A stretch of DNA of 64,000 nt from Occallatibacter riparius (GCF_025264625.1 NZ_CP093313.1:5084001-5148000), one strand, 5' to 3'. Positions 1-9,462 are shown, numbered from the stretch's first letter. Notes: generated from the letters alone by a model not told the origin. A program made the numbers and translations.

Positions 1-936
1 TTGAAGACGCGCGCTGCGCTGAAGCCACTTAGCGAGTTCGAACTGGATGTGCTGTACGCGCGGGCGAAGACGCGGCTGTGGGAGAAGATGGTGCGGCTGC
101 GCGGCGTTCCGGGGTTGAGCCTGAGCGACTTTGGAACGCGGCGGCGGCACAGCTTCTTGTGGCAGGAGTACGTGGTGCTGGCGATGCGCGACGTGCTGGG
201 GGAAAGCTTCACGGGCAGCTCGAATACGTATCTGGCCTACAAGCATGACCTCGAAGCGATGGGAACAAACGCGCACGAGTTGCCGATGGCCGTGGCAGCG
301 CTGGCGAATACAGATGAGGAGCTGAAACGCGCCCAGTATCGGCTGCTGGAGTTGTGGCAGCAGACGTATGCGGGCGAGTTGCTGATTCTGCTGCCGGACA
401 CGTTCGGCACGACCCAGTTTTTGCGCAACGCTCCGGAGTGGGTGGCGGACTGGACGGGGCAGAGGATCGACAGCAAAGATCCGTTTGTCGCCGGCGATGA
501 GTATATTGCGTGGCTGGAGCAGAGAGGGCGCGATCCGCGGCGGAAGCGATTGATTGCCAGCGATGCGCTGGATGTGGACAAGATCCTGGCGCTGCATGCG
601 CATTTCGCGGGCAGGATTCTGGACGGGACGGACCCGTGGGATTTCCGGACGGCGGCGGACTTCAAGGATGCGCAGAGGTGGACGCCGGAGCGGAGGATCC
701 GGTTCAGCTCGGGGTGGGGGACGTTTCTGACGAACGACTTCAGGAACTGCAATCCGCATGGCGATAAGAGCTTCGATCCGATTAGCCTGGTGTGCAAGTT
801 AGTGGAGGTGGATGGCAGACCGGCGGCCAAGCTCTCGGACAACTACGCCAAGTCGATGGGGCCGGCAGAAGAAGTGGAGCGCTACCGGCGGGTGTTCGGG
901 ACGGAAGGGCAGATCAATGTGCCGGTGGAGGCCTAG
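1..936 (+). CDS. pncB: Nicotinate phosphoribosyltransferase, 5'-truncated by the window edge
   Basis: This is the C-terminal 311 residues of the enzyme that joins nicotinate to PRPP (with ATP) to make nicotinate mononucleotide in NAD salvage. The visible sequence contains FGTRRRHS (residues 45-52), MGTNAHE (87-93, whose His corresponds to the phosphorylated histidine of enteric PncB) and a phosphate-binding stretch around GWGTFLTND. A conserved KLVEVDGRPAAKLSD block follows near the end. Full-length PncB has roughly 400-440 residues, so about 110-130 N-terminal residues lie outside the window. The TTG at base 1 is therefore not the true start. The stop at 934-936 is three bases before the start of mtgA, so the two may be cotranscribed. 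The family assignment is firm. Confidence 0.93.
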   Translation: MKTRAALKPLSEFELDVLYARAKTRLWEKMVRLRGVPGLSLSDFGTRRRHSFLWQEYVVLAMRDVLGESFTGSSNTYLAYKHDLEAMGTNAHELPMAVAALANTDEELKRAQYRLLELWQQTYAGELLILLPDTFGTTQFLRNAPEWVADWTGQRIDSKDPFVAGDEYIAWLEQRGRDPRRKRLIASDALDVDKILALHAHFAGRILDGTDPWDFRTAADFKDAQRWTPERRIRFSSGWGTFLTNDFRNCNPHGDKSFDPISLVCKLVEVDGRPAAKLSDNYAKSMGPAEEVERYRRVFGTEGQINVPVEA

Positions 937-939
937 GAC

Positions 940-1665
940 TTGGCGGTGCGCTGGAGAGTGACTTCGAGTACATCTGCGCCCGTTAAGCCGCGATCACGGA
1001 AGCGTCTGGTTCTGGCTGTGCTGAAGTGGGCCGGGATTGGCGTTGCTTCACTGTGGTTGCTGCTGGTGCTGATGCTGGTGGTTCTGCGGTGGATCGATCC
1101 GCCGACAACCGCGGTGCACATGCAGCGGCGGGTGCAGTCCTGGTTCAGCGACAAGCCGTATCGCGAGCGGTATGAGTTTGTCCCGCTGAAACAGATATCG
1201 CTGAATTTGCAGCATGCTGTGATTGCCGCGGAAGATGCGCGGTTCTACCAGCATCACGGGTTCGACTGGAATCAGATCGAGATTGCTACGGACGAGGCCA
1301 TGGAGGGCGGCCGCAGGCGCGGTGCTTCGACTATTACGCAGCAGCTTGTGAAGAACCTCTTCTTCGGAACCGGGAGGTCGGTGCTTCGCAAGGGCGCGGA
1401 GTTCACGCTGGTTCCGGTGGCGGAACTGGTGTTGGGGAAGCAGCGCATTCTGGAGCTCTATCTCAACGTGGTGGAGTGGGGGCCGGGCGTTTACGGCGCG
1501 GACGCTGCGTGCCGCTCGTGGTATGGGACATGGGCGCGGAACATCGATGCGCAGAGGGCCGCGCGGCTGGCGGCCATTCTGCCGGCGCCGCTGAGGCGGC
1601 ATCCCGAGCGTATGAATAACTACGCGGGGATCATTCTGGAGCGCGAGCGGCAGATGGGCTGGTGA
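940..1665 (+). CDS. mtgA: Monofunctional biosynthetic peptidoglycan transglycosylase
   Basis: This GT51 enzyme polymerises lipid II into glycan strands at the outer face of the inner membrane. Residues about 23-50 form one hydrophobic anchor after a basic N-terminus (RSRKR). The GT51 signatures follow: AAEDARFYQHHGFD, with the catalytic Glu near residue 98, and GASTITQQLVKNLF, then LELYLNVVEWGPGVYG. The length of 241 residues is normal for MtgA, and no transpeptidase domain is attached, which separates it from class A PBPs. The start is TTG at 940, directly after the pncB stop, and no better ATG precedes the membrane anchor. Confidence 0.93.
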   Translation: MAVRWRVTSSTSAPVKPRSRKRLVLAVLKWAGIGVASLWLLLVLMLVVLRWIDPPTTAVHMQRRVQSWFSDKPYRERYEFVPLKQISLNLQHAVIAAEDARFYQHHGFDWNQIEIATDEAMEGGRRRGASTITQQLVKNLFFGTGRSVLRKGAEFTLVPVAELVLGKQRILELYLNVVEWGPGVYGADAACRSWYGTWARNIDAQRAARLAAILPAPLRRHPERMNNYAGIILERERQMGW

Positions 1666-1710
1666 GTGCTCGCTCAACTGAGGGCAAGGGAAGTGCTCTA
1701 AACTGAAGGT

Positions 1711-2577
1711 GTGGCTTCTCCTGCTCAGCGCCGCCTACGTATAGCTGCTATTCGCTTTCTCAATCCCGCCCCACTGATGTGGGACTTCGATCATGCGCCG
1801 CACGCTGAACGACTGGCTGAGCGCTACCAGATCGACTGGATGCTTCCTTCAGAGTGTGCTGACCGCCTGGCTACGGGGGCTGCCGACATTGGCCTTGTGC
1901 CGATTGCGGCACTGGCCGTTACGCCGGGGCTGCGGATTCTGCCGGGCTGCACAATTGCGTCGAAGGATCGCGTGCGGTCGCTGCTGCTGGTGCGGCGCAC
2001 GCGGCAGCCGCTGAGCGCGATTCGCACTGTGGCTGCTGATACGGCGAGCCGTACGACGATTGCCTATTCGCGCATTCTTTTCCAGAAGTGGGGAAATGCG
2101 GGCGCGGAGTTTGTTCCCATGGCTGCGGATCTGGATGCCATGCTCGAGAAAGCCGACGCGGCGATTGTGATCGGCGATCCGGCGCTGCTGGCGCTTGAGG
2201 AAGAGGCCAATCAGCTTGAGCGGTCGGGTGAAGAGCTGGTGTATCACGATTTGGCGCATGAATGGCGAGCGCTGACGGGGCTGCCGTTCGTTTCCGCCGT
2301 GTGGTGTGCGGCGCCGGGAGTTCCGCTGGATGACCGCGTGGCGGAGGATTTCATTCGGTCACGGGATCATGGTCTCGCGAATATCGAAGCTCTGGCGGAG
2401 GAGTGGGCTGGGAAGCTGCCGCTGGATGAGAGCACGATCCGGCACTATCTGAGCGTGAATATTCACTACGTGCTGGATGAGGAGTGCGTGGCGGGGATGG
2501 AAGGGTTCTTTGAGGCTGCGGCGGAGGCGGGCGTGTTGCCGCGGTATGAGCTGGCGGGGATGGCTGGAGCACGCTAA
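1711..2577 (+). CDS. mqnA: Chorismate dehydratase MqnA (futalosine menaquinone pathway)
   Basis: MqnA dehydrates chorismate to 3-[(1-carboxyvinyl)oxy]benzoate, the first committed step of the futalosine route to menaquinone. The 288-residue protein has the periplasmic-binding-like fold of the family. RIAAIRFLNPAPLMW lies near the N-terminus, then the segment GAADIGLVPIAAL and later SILF-like and IGDPALLALEE blocks. GTG at 1711 is the start, with a GAAGG purine run just upstream. No other mqn gene is in the window, so the rest of the pathway must be elsewhere. A general substrate-binding protein is unlikely because there is no signal peptide. Confidence 0.88.
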   Translation: MASPAQRRLRIAAIRFLNPAPLMWDFDHAPHAERLAERYQIDWMLPSECADRLATGAADIGLVPIAALAVTPGLRILPGCTIASKDRVRSLLLVRRTRQPLSAIRTVAADTASRTTIAYSRILFQKWGNAGAEFVPMAADLDAMLEKADAAIVIGDPALLALEEEANQLERSGEELVYHDLAHEWRALTGLPFVSAVWCAAPGVPLDDRVAEDFIRSRDHGLANIEALAEEWAGKLPLDESTIRHYLSVNIHYVLDEECVAGMEGFFEAAAEAGVLPRYELAGMAGAR

Positions 2578-2600
2578 GAAACCTGACGATCTCATGTCTG

Positions 2601-2622
2601 TGATATGCGATGATATATATCA
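2601..2622. promoter_or_regulatory. Probable VapB(C) operator
   Basis: An inverted repeat, TGATAT-N10-ATATCA, sits 14 bases before the vapB start, and a further direct TGATAT copy begins at 2611. It overlaps an AT-rich stretch that could be the -10 region. AbrB-type VapB antitoxins usually autoregulate by binding such palindromes. Binding is inferred from position only. Confidence 0.5.
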
Positions 2623-2635
2623 GGAGACGAGGCCA

Positions 2636-2887
2636 ATGGCAAGCCAGAAAACTTCGGTGTTCATGAATGGACGCAGCCAGGCGGTGCGAATTCCGGCGAA
2701 TCTGCGTCTTCAAGGCAAGCAGGTATACATCCGGCGCGATCCGCATACCGGTGACATTGTTCTGACCGAGCCGAGCCGGAAGCGCAGCCTCAAGGATGTG
2801 CTCGATGCGATTGCTAGTGATCCCTTTCCGGAGGACTTCTTGGCAGAGCGCAATCAGGGAGAGCTCAAAGAGCGTGAATCGCTGTGA
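2636..2887 (+). CDS. vapB: VapB-type antitoxin (AbrB/SpoVT DNA-binding fold)
   Basis: This 83-residue protein is the antitoxin partner of the PIN toxin that follows. Its N-terminal half, with FMNGRSQAVRIPANLR and then YIRRDPHTGDIVLTEP, matches the swapped-hairpin AbrB fold of VapB/MazE antitoxins. The C-terminal half (FPEDFLAERNQGEL) is the acidic tail type that wraps the toxin. ATG at 2636 is chosen because CAGGAG lies nine bases upstream; the longer open frame reaches back into mqnA and is not needed. The stop overlaps the toxin start by four bases (GTGA), implying translational coupling. The pair is a stand-alone two-gene operon 58 bases after mqnA. Confidence 0.85.
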   Translation: MASQKTSVFMNGRSQAVRIPANLRLQGKQVYIRRDPHTGDIVLTEPSRKRSLKDVLDAIASDPFPEDFLAERNQGELKERESL

Positions 2888-3315
2888 GCCAGCGGCTTTA
2901 CATGCTCGATACGAATGTTGTCAGCTACATCCTCAAGCTGAAGTCACGATCCGCTTTTGACCGGCTTGCGAACCTCACCCGGGATGAGAAGGCATGCGTC
3001 TCGTGCGTAACCGAGGCGGAGCTGTGGTATGGACTGCATCGGTCGCATGCGGGCCAAAAGCAACGTCTTCATCTCGAAGAGTTTCTCCTCAACGTGGTTC
3101 CGTTACCATGGCGCAGCCAGGAAGCACACGCGTTCGGGCTGATTCGGGCCCAGCAGGAAGCCGCTGGCCACACGTTGGCGCCATTCGACATGATGATCGC
3201 TGCTCATGCGATCAGTGTCGGAGCCATTCTCGTCAGCAGCGATCGAGCATTCAGGTACGTGACAGGGCTTCCCGGCCTGGAAAACTGGGCTACTGATCTG
3301 ATTGCCGGCGGGTAA
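2884..3315 (+). CDS. vapC: VapC-type PIN-domain ribonuclease toxin
   Basis: VapC toxins are Mg2+-dependent endoribonucleases that cleave specific RNAs, often tRNA or rRNA, when not bound by VapB. The acidic PIN residues are visible: Asp in MLDTNVVSYILK, Glu in VTEAELWYGL, Asp in FDMMIAAHA, and Asp in LVSSDRAF. Length 143 is typical. GTG at 2884 overlaps the vapB stop by four bases. The catalytic residues and the antitoxin frame are intact, so the module looks functional. The RNA target cannot be told from sequence. Confidence 0.88.
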   Translation: MSQRLYMLDTNVVSYILKLKSRSAFDRLANLTRDEKACVSCVTEAELWYGLHRSHAGQKQRLHLEEFLLNVVPLPWRSQEAHAFGLIRAQQEAAGHTLAPFDMMIAAHAISVGAILVSSDRAFRYVTGLPGLENWATDLIAGG

Positions 3316-3372
3316 TCAAGTTCCTGAGCAGCCGCACTCGAAGCCGGTGGGGCCAAGTTTTTGCGACGGCCA

Positions 3373-6189
3373 TCATATCCAGACTTTGGAGTCGAGTGTG
3401 GTGCTTTCTTTGTCGGATGGGTACTCGTGCGGCGGTCCGACGCGGTTCATTCTTGCGTAGTTCGGAATGGCGACCAGTTCTGAGCCGTCGGACCATTTGC
3501 CTTTGATGACCGTGACGCCGCCTAGCAGGTCGGGCTGCCACTCGGTGGTGAGTGGAGCGTCGCCCACTTTGCGTTCGATGTTGTGGTTGTCGGCGGTTTC
3601 GACGTTGTAGACGAGCGGGCCGTACTTGAGGGCGACGGTGTTCACGTCGGCCATGATGCGCGGATCGGCGGTGACGCGCTGCGGGGCCATGGGGAGTTCG
3701 AGCTCGATGCGGTCGCCGGCTTTCCACTCGCGCGTGACTACGGCGTAGCCCTTGCGGATTTCAGGGTTCACTTCCTTGCCGTTTACGGCGAAGCCCTTGA
3801 GGCCGCTGATCGCGGGCGTGTCCTTGTAGAGCTTGCTGGTGGTGCGGTTGGGGATGCGCACGTAGACGCTGAAGGTTTTGGGCTGCTCAGGGTTGACGGT
3901 GAGGGCGACGGAGCCCTTCCAGGGGTAGTCGGTCTTCTGGATGATTTCGACGCCGGTGCCGGCGACTTGGCCGACGTGGATGCGGCTGCCGATGAACATG
4001 TTGACGTAGAGGCCGTTCGCGTCCTTGACATAGGTCCAGGTGGGGACCATCAGCAGCGTGCGCGAGAAGTTGCCCACGCAGCAGGGGCAGGTGTGCCACT
4101 CAGCGCGCTCGGTGTTGACGAGGGGATTGGTGTAACAGTAGCTCTTGCCGTCGAGGGCGACTCCGCCGAGGAGCGCGTTGTACATGGTCTGTTCGTAGAG
4201 GTCGGCGTACTTCGCGTCGTGGTAGGCGAGGTTGAGCTTGTACTGGAAGAAGACCAGGCCGCATGAGGAACAGGTTTCGCAGTAGGCCTCGTTGCGCAGG
4301 GAGTAGTTGGGGCCGAAGCCCTCGGAAGTTTCGCCTGAGCCGATGCCTCCGGTGAGGTAGTACTTCTTGTTCACCATGTTGTCCCAGAGGGAGATGACCG
4401 CGCTCTGGTAGTCGGGGTCGTGGGTTTCGGCGGCGATGTCGGCCATGCCGGAGTAGAAGTAAGTGGCGCGGACGGCGTGACCAACGGCTTCGTACTGCTG
4501 GCCGGGGGGCAGGTGGCTCTGGTCGTACTCGGAGCCGCCGCGGCGGGAGTCGAGGAGGAACTTGGCGAGGGCGATGTAGGCGTCACCGCGATGATTGCCT
4601 TCCTGGTCGTTGACGAAGCGGCCGAAGCGGACGAGAGCCTGCTCCATCTCCTGGTGGCCGTCGAACCAGTCCTTTTTGCCGGGGCCGATGTTGGCAACCC
4701 AGCAGTCGGCGAGCTTTTTGGCGGCGTTGTAGAGGCGGAGGTCTTGGCCGTTGGTCAGCGTGTAGTGATTGATGGCCGACTCGATGAAGTAGCCGGAGAC
4801 GTAGCCCTCGTGATTGCCGCGATGATCGGGCGACCAGCGCTCGGGCCACTCCTTGCGATCGGCGAGGATGTAGGCGGTCTGGAGGTAGCCATCGGGCATC
4901 TGGGCGGCGAGGATGACGGGAATCCAGCGGTCGAGGGTGTCGCGCATCATTTGTTGCGCGGCAAGGATGTCGGGGTCGCCTTGCGCGTCGACCATGAGGG
5001 CGATGCACATGGATTCGACGGTCTGGTGGACCCAGGCGTTGGAGAAGACGAAGCCCTTGTGCTTGCCGTGGGGCTCGCCGCGGTTGGCCTTGGCGGCCTC
5101 AATGAAGTTGTCGATGCCGCCGTCGCCGCGCATGGGCGCGATGTCAGTGCGCTCGCACATCTTGATGCAGTGGGGGATCCAGTCGACAATGAGGGTTTTG
5201 GCGCGGGCGTTCCAGAAGGGGCTTTCAATGGAGTAGCTGCGAGTGTAAACGACGTCGAGGCGGTCTTTGGGCGGCTCCTGCTCGACGTGAACTGCGATGG
5301 AGTGGGTGCGGTCTTCAGTGCCCGAGGCGGCGAGGGTGAGGGTGTAGTCGCCGGGGGCGGAGAACTTGGCCTTGGTTACGCCGGCGGCCGCGTCATCGAA
5401 GCTCACGGAGCCGGGGCCGGAGGCCTTGAGCCAGCGGGAGGAGTTTTTCGGGGTGTCCTGGAGCCAGGTGACCTTGCCGGCGAGATAGGTTTTGGCGCCG
5501 AGCATTACGGAGCGGTCTACGCCTGCGTCGATGACGGGGGGGAGGGAGGGGGTGGGGCCGGCATTGTAGACACGCCACTCGAGAACGCCGGAGGGCTGGC
5601 CTTTTTGGGGCGTGACTTCGAGGCGGAGTTTGGTGGTTTTGACGGGCTCGAAGGAGGTGGAGTTGAAAGTGTCAGGCGAGACGCCGAGGCCCTGCGGCTG
5701 TTTGACGGGGACGAAATCGGTGCCGTTCCAGTAGAGGATGCGGTACGCGTCGGGGACATGCAGGCGGGGCCACTCGGAACCAGGAGCGCCGGCGGGGCGG
5801 GGGCGATCGACGGCCCAGAAGATTTCGACTTTGTCGACGGAGACGGGGGTGGGCCATTCGTACTGGGCCCAAGGCGTCTTGCCCTGGTTGTCCCAGAGGT
5901 TGTGGAGGGCGTAAAGGCCGTGGGAACGGTCGAAGGAATCGGCGGGGACGAAGCCGTCGTTGAGGGCAGAGATCTTGTTTTCGCTGGCCAGGGAGAAGCT
6001 GGTGGGGATGGCAACGCGGGCGATGTTCAGGGGGCCGTCAGCGGACTGTGCGGAGACTGACTTGGGGCCGGAGAGGCCGGCAAGGGCGGCGGTGCCAGCA
6101 AGGCCGGTGAGGAACTCGCGGCGCGTGGACCCCTGATCGCTGGCGACTTGCTGGACTGGCGCTGGTGCGTTGGAAGGATTGGTGTTCAT
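3373..6189 (-). CDS. Tat-exported GH127-type beta-L-arabinofuranosidase (DUF1680)
   Basis: This 938-residue protein belongs to the GH127/DUF1680 group, which removes terminal beta-L-arabinofuranosyl units from plant glycans. A twin-arginine signal, STRREFLTGLAGTAALAGL, starts near residue 22, so export is folded, by Tat. An N-terminal region of roughly 300 residues holds a discoidin/F5-8-like and a PKD-like segment. The GH127 core then begins around LDVVYTRSYSIESPFW. The Zn-thiolate residues expected of the family are present: ETCSSCG near residue 637 and TCPCCVGN near residue 699. It lies on the minus strand downstream of an exported hydrolase, with a gap of 113 bases. The exact sugar specificity is inferred from the family. 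Confidence 0.85.
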   Translation of the reverse strand: MNTNPSNAPAPVQQVASDQGSTRREFLTGLAGTAALAGLSGPKSVSAQSADGPLNIARVAIPTSFSLASENKISALNDGFVPADSFDRSHGLYALHNLWDNQGKTPWAQYEWPTPVSVDKVEIFWAVDRPRPAGAPGSEWPRLHVPDAYRILYWNGTDFVPVKQPQGLGVSPDTFNSTSFEPVKTTKLRLEVTPQKGQPSGVLEWRVYNAGPTPSLPPVIDAGVDRSVMLGAKTYLAGKVTWLQDTPKNSSRWLKASGPGSVSFDDAAAGVTKAKFSAPGDYTLTLAASGTEDRTHSIAVHVEQEPPKDRLDVVYTRSYSIESPFWNARAKTLIVDWIPHCIKMCERTDIAPMRGDGGIDNFIEAAKANRGEPHGKHKGFVFSNAWVHQTVESMCIALMVDAQGDPDILAAQQMMRDTLDRWIPVILAAQMPDGYLQTAYILADRKEWPERWSPDHRGNHEGYVSGYFIESAINHYTLTNGQDLRLYNAAKKLADCWVANIGPGKKDWFDGHQEMEQALVRFGRFVNDQEGNHRGDAYIALAKFLLDSRRGGSEYDQSHLPPGQQYEAVGHAVRATYFYSGMADIAAETHDPDYQSAVISLWDNMVNKKYYLTGGIGSGETSEGFGPNYSLRNEAYCETCSSCGLVFFQYKLNLAYHDAKYADLYEQTMYNALLGGVALDGKSYCYTNPLVNTERAEWHTCPCCVGNFSRTLLMVPTWTYVKDANGLYVNMFIGSRIHVGQVAGTGVEIIQKTDYPWKGSVALTVNPEQPKTFSVYVRIPNRTTSKLYKDTPAISGLKGFAVNGKEVNPEIRKGYAVVTREWKAGDRIELELPMAPQRVTADPRIMADVNTVALKYGPLVYNVETADNHNIERKVGDAPLTTEWQPDLLGGVTVIKGKWSDGSELVAIPNYARMNRVGPPHEYPSDKESTTLDSKVWI

Positions 6190-6302
6190 GGAAGGTGTCC
6201 CCGTTTGTGGTCAGTTGTGCAAGGTCGGTCTCGTACAGTCTAGCTCTTCCGGTAAACGTTTGCTGGGATCCTGGGAGAGCGAGGTTAGGGCTGGGCCTTC
6301 CG

Positions 6303-8015
6303 CTACGTGCCCGCTTGCCGTTTGAATTGGAAGCCCTGGATTCTTCCGGCGTCGAGCACGAATCCGGTTACGCGATGGGCAGAATCGCGCGTAAAGCGAA
6401 GAGTGCCGATCTGGCCGGCGAAGACGTCCTGCACGGTGGGGCGCAGCAGATCGGGCTTGTGTTTCATGCGAAGGAGGGCGAGTTTGCCGTCGCGCACTTC
6501 GAATCTGTACACCGGGTCGATTTCATCGCTCACGTAAGCGCCACCGTACTCGGCGAGCTGCGCGGGAGTTGGGTCAACCGCCTGCACCCACTCGTAGGTG
6601 TCGGGCTTCCCTCCGTCCCAGGACTGCTCCAGCTTTGCCGGCTTGGTACCTGAGGCGGCAACGAAGTGCAGGTCCATGTGCTCGCTCCAGGGAACGCCGT
6701 CGACGCGGAAATGGGATTCGGCCAGCGGTTTCAAGGGGTGATACTCGTCTCCCCCGAAATCGAGCTGGAGCGTGTTGTCCTTCAGAACAATTCTCTGGTA
6801 GTCGTTGTCGTCTTTCTTCCAGTAGGTTCCGGCTACAGCTTTCATCTGCTCGGCTGTGAGAGCGACTGGCCCGGTGGGTTTGGGAGTGGTCGCTGCGGCC
6901 GGAGAGGGAGTGGGTTCCTTGATGTCTTTGGCGAGGACGATTTCGGCGACCTGGCGGGTGAGGGCACCGGGGTTCGCGTCGGCGCGATTGCACAATGCCG
7001 TAGCGGTGAAGTGCTGCTGGGGGAAGCGCACCATGTCGGAGCGATATCCGGCGTCGGCTCCGCCGTGACCGACTGTTGGCAGACCCTTGTAGGTGCCGAT
7101 GGAGAGACCCGAAGCATAGTCCTGCTTTTTGCCGCTGTTCAGGATGCCCGGCTCCAGCATCTGCTTCACGAATTCCGGCCCACCCACGCGCGGGTTATAA
7201 AAGTTCTCGTCCCACAACAGGAGGTCCTGGACCGTGGTGTGCAGGCTGGTGGCGCCGGTGGTGTCGAAGTTGGTCAGGCTCATGCGGTAGGGCTTGCCCT
7301 CGCCGTCCTGCTCGTAGCCGAGAGCGTCATGCTTGATGACCTCTTCGTGATCGTCGCGGAAATGCGTGTTCTTCATACCCAGCGGTTCGAAGATATTCTT
7401 CGTCGTGTATTCGCGCAGGGACACGCCGCTTACGCGCTTCACGACAAGCGCCAGCAGGGTGAATCCCGTGTTGCTGTAGAGGAACTTCTCGCCCGGCTTG
7501 AAGTTCAGCGCCTTCTGATGAACCATCACGGACATGACGTCGTCGTCGGTGATGAGATCCTGCGAGTAGCGCCATCCGGCAAGCCCCAGCAGGGCCCACT
7601 GATCGCGCAGGCCGCTGGTGTGGTGCATGAGATGCCGCAGAGTGATGCGCTCGCCGAAGTCCGGCAGCTCTGGAATGTATTTGTGTATGTCGTCGTCGAG
7701 GGAAAGCTTGCCTTGCTGAGCAAGGAGGATGATGGACGCCGCGGTGAACTGCTTGGACATTGAAGCGACGTGAAATACCGTTGATGGCGTGATGGTTACG
7801 TCATCGTTCAGGTTGGACATTCCATAGCCATGCTCGTAGATGATCTGGCCGTTTTGATAAACGCCGAGGGCGCAGCCGGGCGAGTCTGGCCGGTTCCATT
7901 GATCGAAGAGTTTGTCGATCTTTGCGCCCGTCTCTGGGGGAAGAGCCTGCGCGTGCGACAGGGCTGAAGTGAAGAGGATTCCACTAAGCGCCAAGGCTGA
8001 ACGTGACGTCATCAT
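6303..8015 (-). CDS. Secreted serine hydrolase, beta-lactamase/PBP4* (class C) fold
   Basis: The 570-residue protein starts with a Sec signal ending near SHAQA. The class C beta-lactamase/esterase triad follows: SMSK (Ser85-Lys88), YSN (Tyr180) and HGG in VGHGGADAGYRS. A C-terminal domain of about 170 residues, after a P/T/A-rich linker (around TPSPAAATTPKPTGP), resembles the beta-barrel region often found after this fold in DUF3471-like proteins. Such proteins are usually peptidases or esterases of the cell envelope and seldom give antibiotic resistance. It is divergent from dprA and may be cotranscribed with the downstream GH127 gene. The substrate is unknown. Confidence 0.82.
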   Translation of the reverse strand: MMTSRSALALSGILFTSALSHAQALPPETGAKIDKLFDQWNRPDSPGCALGVYQNGQIIYEHGYGMSNLNDDVTITPSTVFHVASMSKQFTAASIILLAQQGKLSLDDDIHKYIPELPDFGERITLRHLMHHTSGLRDQWALLGLAGWRYSQDLITDDDVMSVMVHQKALNFKPGEKFLYSNTGFTLLALVVKRVSGVSLREYTTKNIFEPLGMKNTHFRDDHEEVIKHDALGYEQDGEGKPYRMSLTNFDTTGATSLHTTVQDLLLWDENFYNPRVGGPEFVKQMLEPGILNSGKKQDYASGLSIGTYKGLPTVGHGGADAGYRSDMVRFPQQHFTATALCNRADANPGALTRQVAEIVLAKDIKEPTPSPAAATTPKPTGPVALTAEQMKAVAGTYWKKDDNDYQRIVLKDNTLQLDFGGDEYHPLKPLAESHFRVDGVPWSEHMDLHFVAASGTKPAKLEQSWDGGKPDTYEWVQAVDPTPAQLAEYGGAYVSDEIDPVYRFEVRDGKLALLRMKHKPDLLRPTVQDVFAGQIGTLRFTRDSAHRVTGFVLDAGRIQGFQFKRQAGT

Positions 8016-8133
8016 GCAGTGTCCCTCCGGAGTACGAGCGCATTATACGGGCTTGCGCGGCGGCCGGAATGGGGTGTGCGGTGTGAGCTACGTCACGCGC
8101 GGGAGGGTTTCAGGTAGTTTATTGTCCGATGAA

Positions 8134-9315
8134 ATGACCACAACTTTGGCGAACCTGGGTGGTGCGGCCGTGCAGCCGCTGGATGAGGACCGGTTGGCGT
8201 GGCTGGCGATGGCTCTAACCCCGGGGCTGGGCCCGCGACGCATTGTGGAAGCGATGCGCAACCTGGAGCCGGCGGGCAGTTTGTTCGAGTTGCCGCTCAC
8301 GGGGCTCGAGGCGTTGCAGCTTCCGGCGCCGGCGGCTCAGTTCATCTTTGATGGAAAGGCGCGAAGAGCGGCTGAACAGGAGTGGGAAACCGCGGCGCAG
8401 GCGAGCGCGGCGATTGTGACGGTGGGATGCGCGGCGTATCCCGAGCGGCTGCGTGAGATCTATGATCCGCCGCCGGTGCTGTGGGCGAGGGGAGATGTGT
8501 CGCTGCTGGCGAGGCCGTCGCTGGCGATCGTGGGGACACGGCATCCGTCGCCTTACGGGTCGGGCGTGGCGGAGATGATTGCGCGCGATCTGAGCGCGCG
8601 ACGACTGCTGATCGTCAGTGGAATGGCACGCGGCATCGACACGAGCGCGCATAAGGGCGCGATAGCAGCGCGCATGCCCACGATTGCGGTGTGGGGAACG
8701 GGCATCGACGTGGTCTATCCCAAGGAGAACAGGAGACTTGCTGAGCAGATTCTGGAACTGGGCGGAGCGATTGTGAGCGAGGTGCCGATGGGGACGTTTC
8801 CGGCTCCGCAGAATTTCCCACGGCGCAACCGGATCATCAGCGGCGTGAGCATTGGCGTGCTGGTAGTTGAGGCTAGCGAGAACTCCGGAACGCGCGTGAC
8901 GGCGCGGTGCGCGGAGGAGCAGAACCGCGACGTGTTTGCGATTCCCGGCAACGTGACCAGCAAGAATTCGTGGACGCCTAACACGCTGATAAAGCAGGGC
9001 GCAAAGCTGGTCGCGAGCTGGGAGGACGTATGGGAGGAACTTCCTTCCGACGTGCGCATCCAATTGGAAGGCGAGAAAGGCGTTGCATCCGAAGCGGCCC
9101 CGGGCGCATCTTTGTTGGCGGACCCGCCGTTGCGGCCCGAAGAGGCCATGGTGATGGAACATCTGCGAGCTGACGAGTCGCTGCAGATCGATGAAATTCT
9201 CTCGCTCCTCGAAACACAACTGACCTCGAGCGAAGTGTTTACCGCTCTGTTCGAACTGGAAATGGCGGGGCGCGTGCGCCAGTTACCGGGGAAGAATTAT
9301 GTGCGGGTGTTGTGA
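8134..9315 (+). CDS. dprA: DNA-processing protein DprA
   Basis: DprA binds incoming single-stranded DNA during natural transformation and loads RecA. The Rossmann core shows GTRHPSPYGSGVAEMIARDL, SGMARGIDTSAHKGAI, GTGIDVVYPKENRRLAEQI and FPRRNRIISG in order. An N-terminal helix-hairpin region (ALTPGLGPRRI) and a C-terminal winged-helix-like domain (about residues 325-393, ending in LPGKNYVRVL) complete a 393-residue protein. ATG at 8134 is chosen because the open frame further upstream runs into the divergent promoter region; no clear Shine-Dalgarno is visible. The topA gene follows after 407 bases, a common dprA-topA neighbourhood. Confidence 0.93.
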   Translation: MTTTLANLGGAAVQPLDEDRLAWLAMALTPGLGPRRIVEAMRNLEPAGSLFELPLTGLEALQLPAPAAQFIFDGKARRAAEQEWETAAQASAAIVTVGCAAYPERLREIYDPPPVLWARGDVSLLARPSLAIVGTRHPSPYGSGVAEMIARDLSARRLLIVSGMARGIDTSAHKGAIAARMPTIAVWGTGIDVVYPKENRRLAEQILELGGAIVSEVPMGTFPAPQNFPRRNRIISGVSIGVLVVEASENSGTRVTARCAEEQNRDVFAIPGNVTSKNSWTPNTLIKQGAKLVASWEDVWEELPSDVRIQLEGEKGVASEAAPGASLLADPPLRPEEAMVMEHLRADESLQIDEILSLLETQLTSSEVFTALFELEMAGRVRQLPGKNYVRVL

Positions 9316-9340
9316 AAGGTGATTCCGGCTCCCTTCCTGT

Positions 9341-9367
9341 TTTCTTTTACGCGAAAGAAATTTTTTA
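9341..9367 (+). terminator. Intrinsic terminator after dprA
   Basis: TTTCTTT (9341-9347) pairs with AAAGAAA (9354-9360) around a 6-base loop, followed directly by a run of six T. The stem is AT-rich and short, but placement 25 bases after the dprA stop fits. Confidence 0.5.
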
Positions 9368-9462
9368 GTCGCCGTGAGAACCGCTTGCAAGCCTCGTGTT
9401 TGCAGCGTGAAGGGGGCATGCAAGTGCAGCGGATTCGCGGCAGAGGGGCGGAAGGAGAGTTG

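Noticed and set aside
4420-6060. Long plus-strand open frame (546 codons)
   Set aside because: It is an antisense shadow of the GH127 gene: its composition is Gly/Val/Asp-biased and shows no domain, while the minus frame has clear GH127 motifs.
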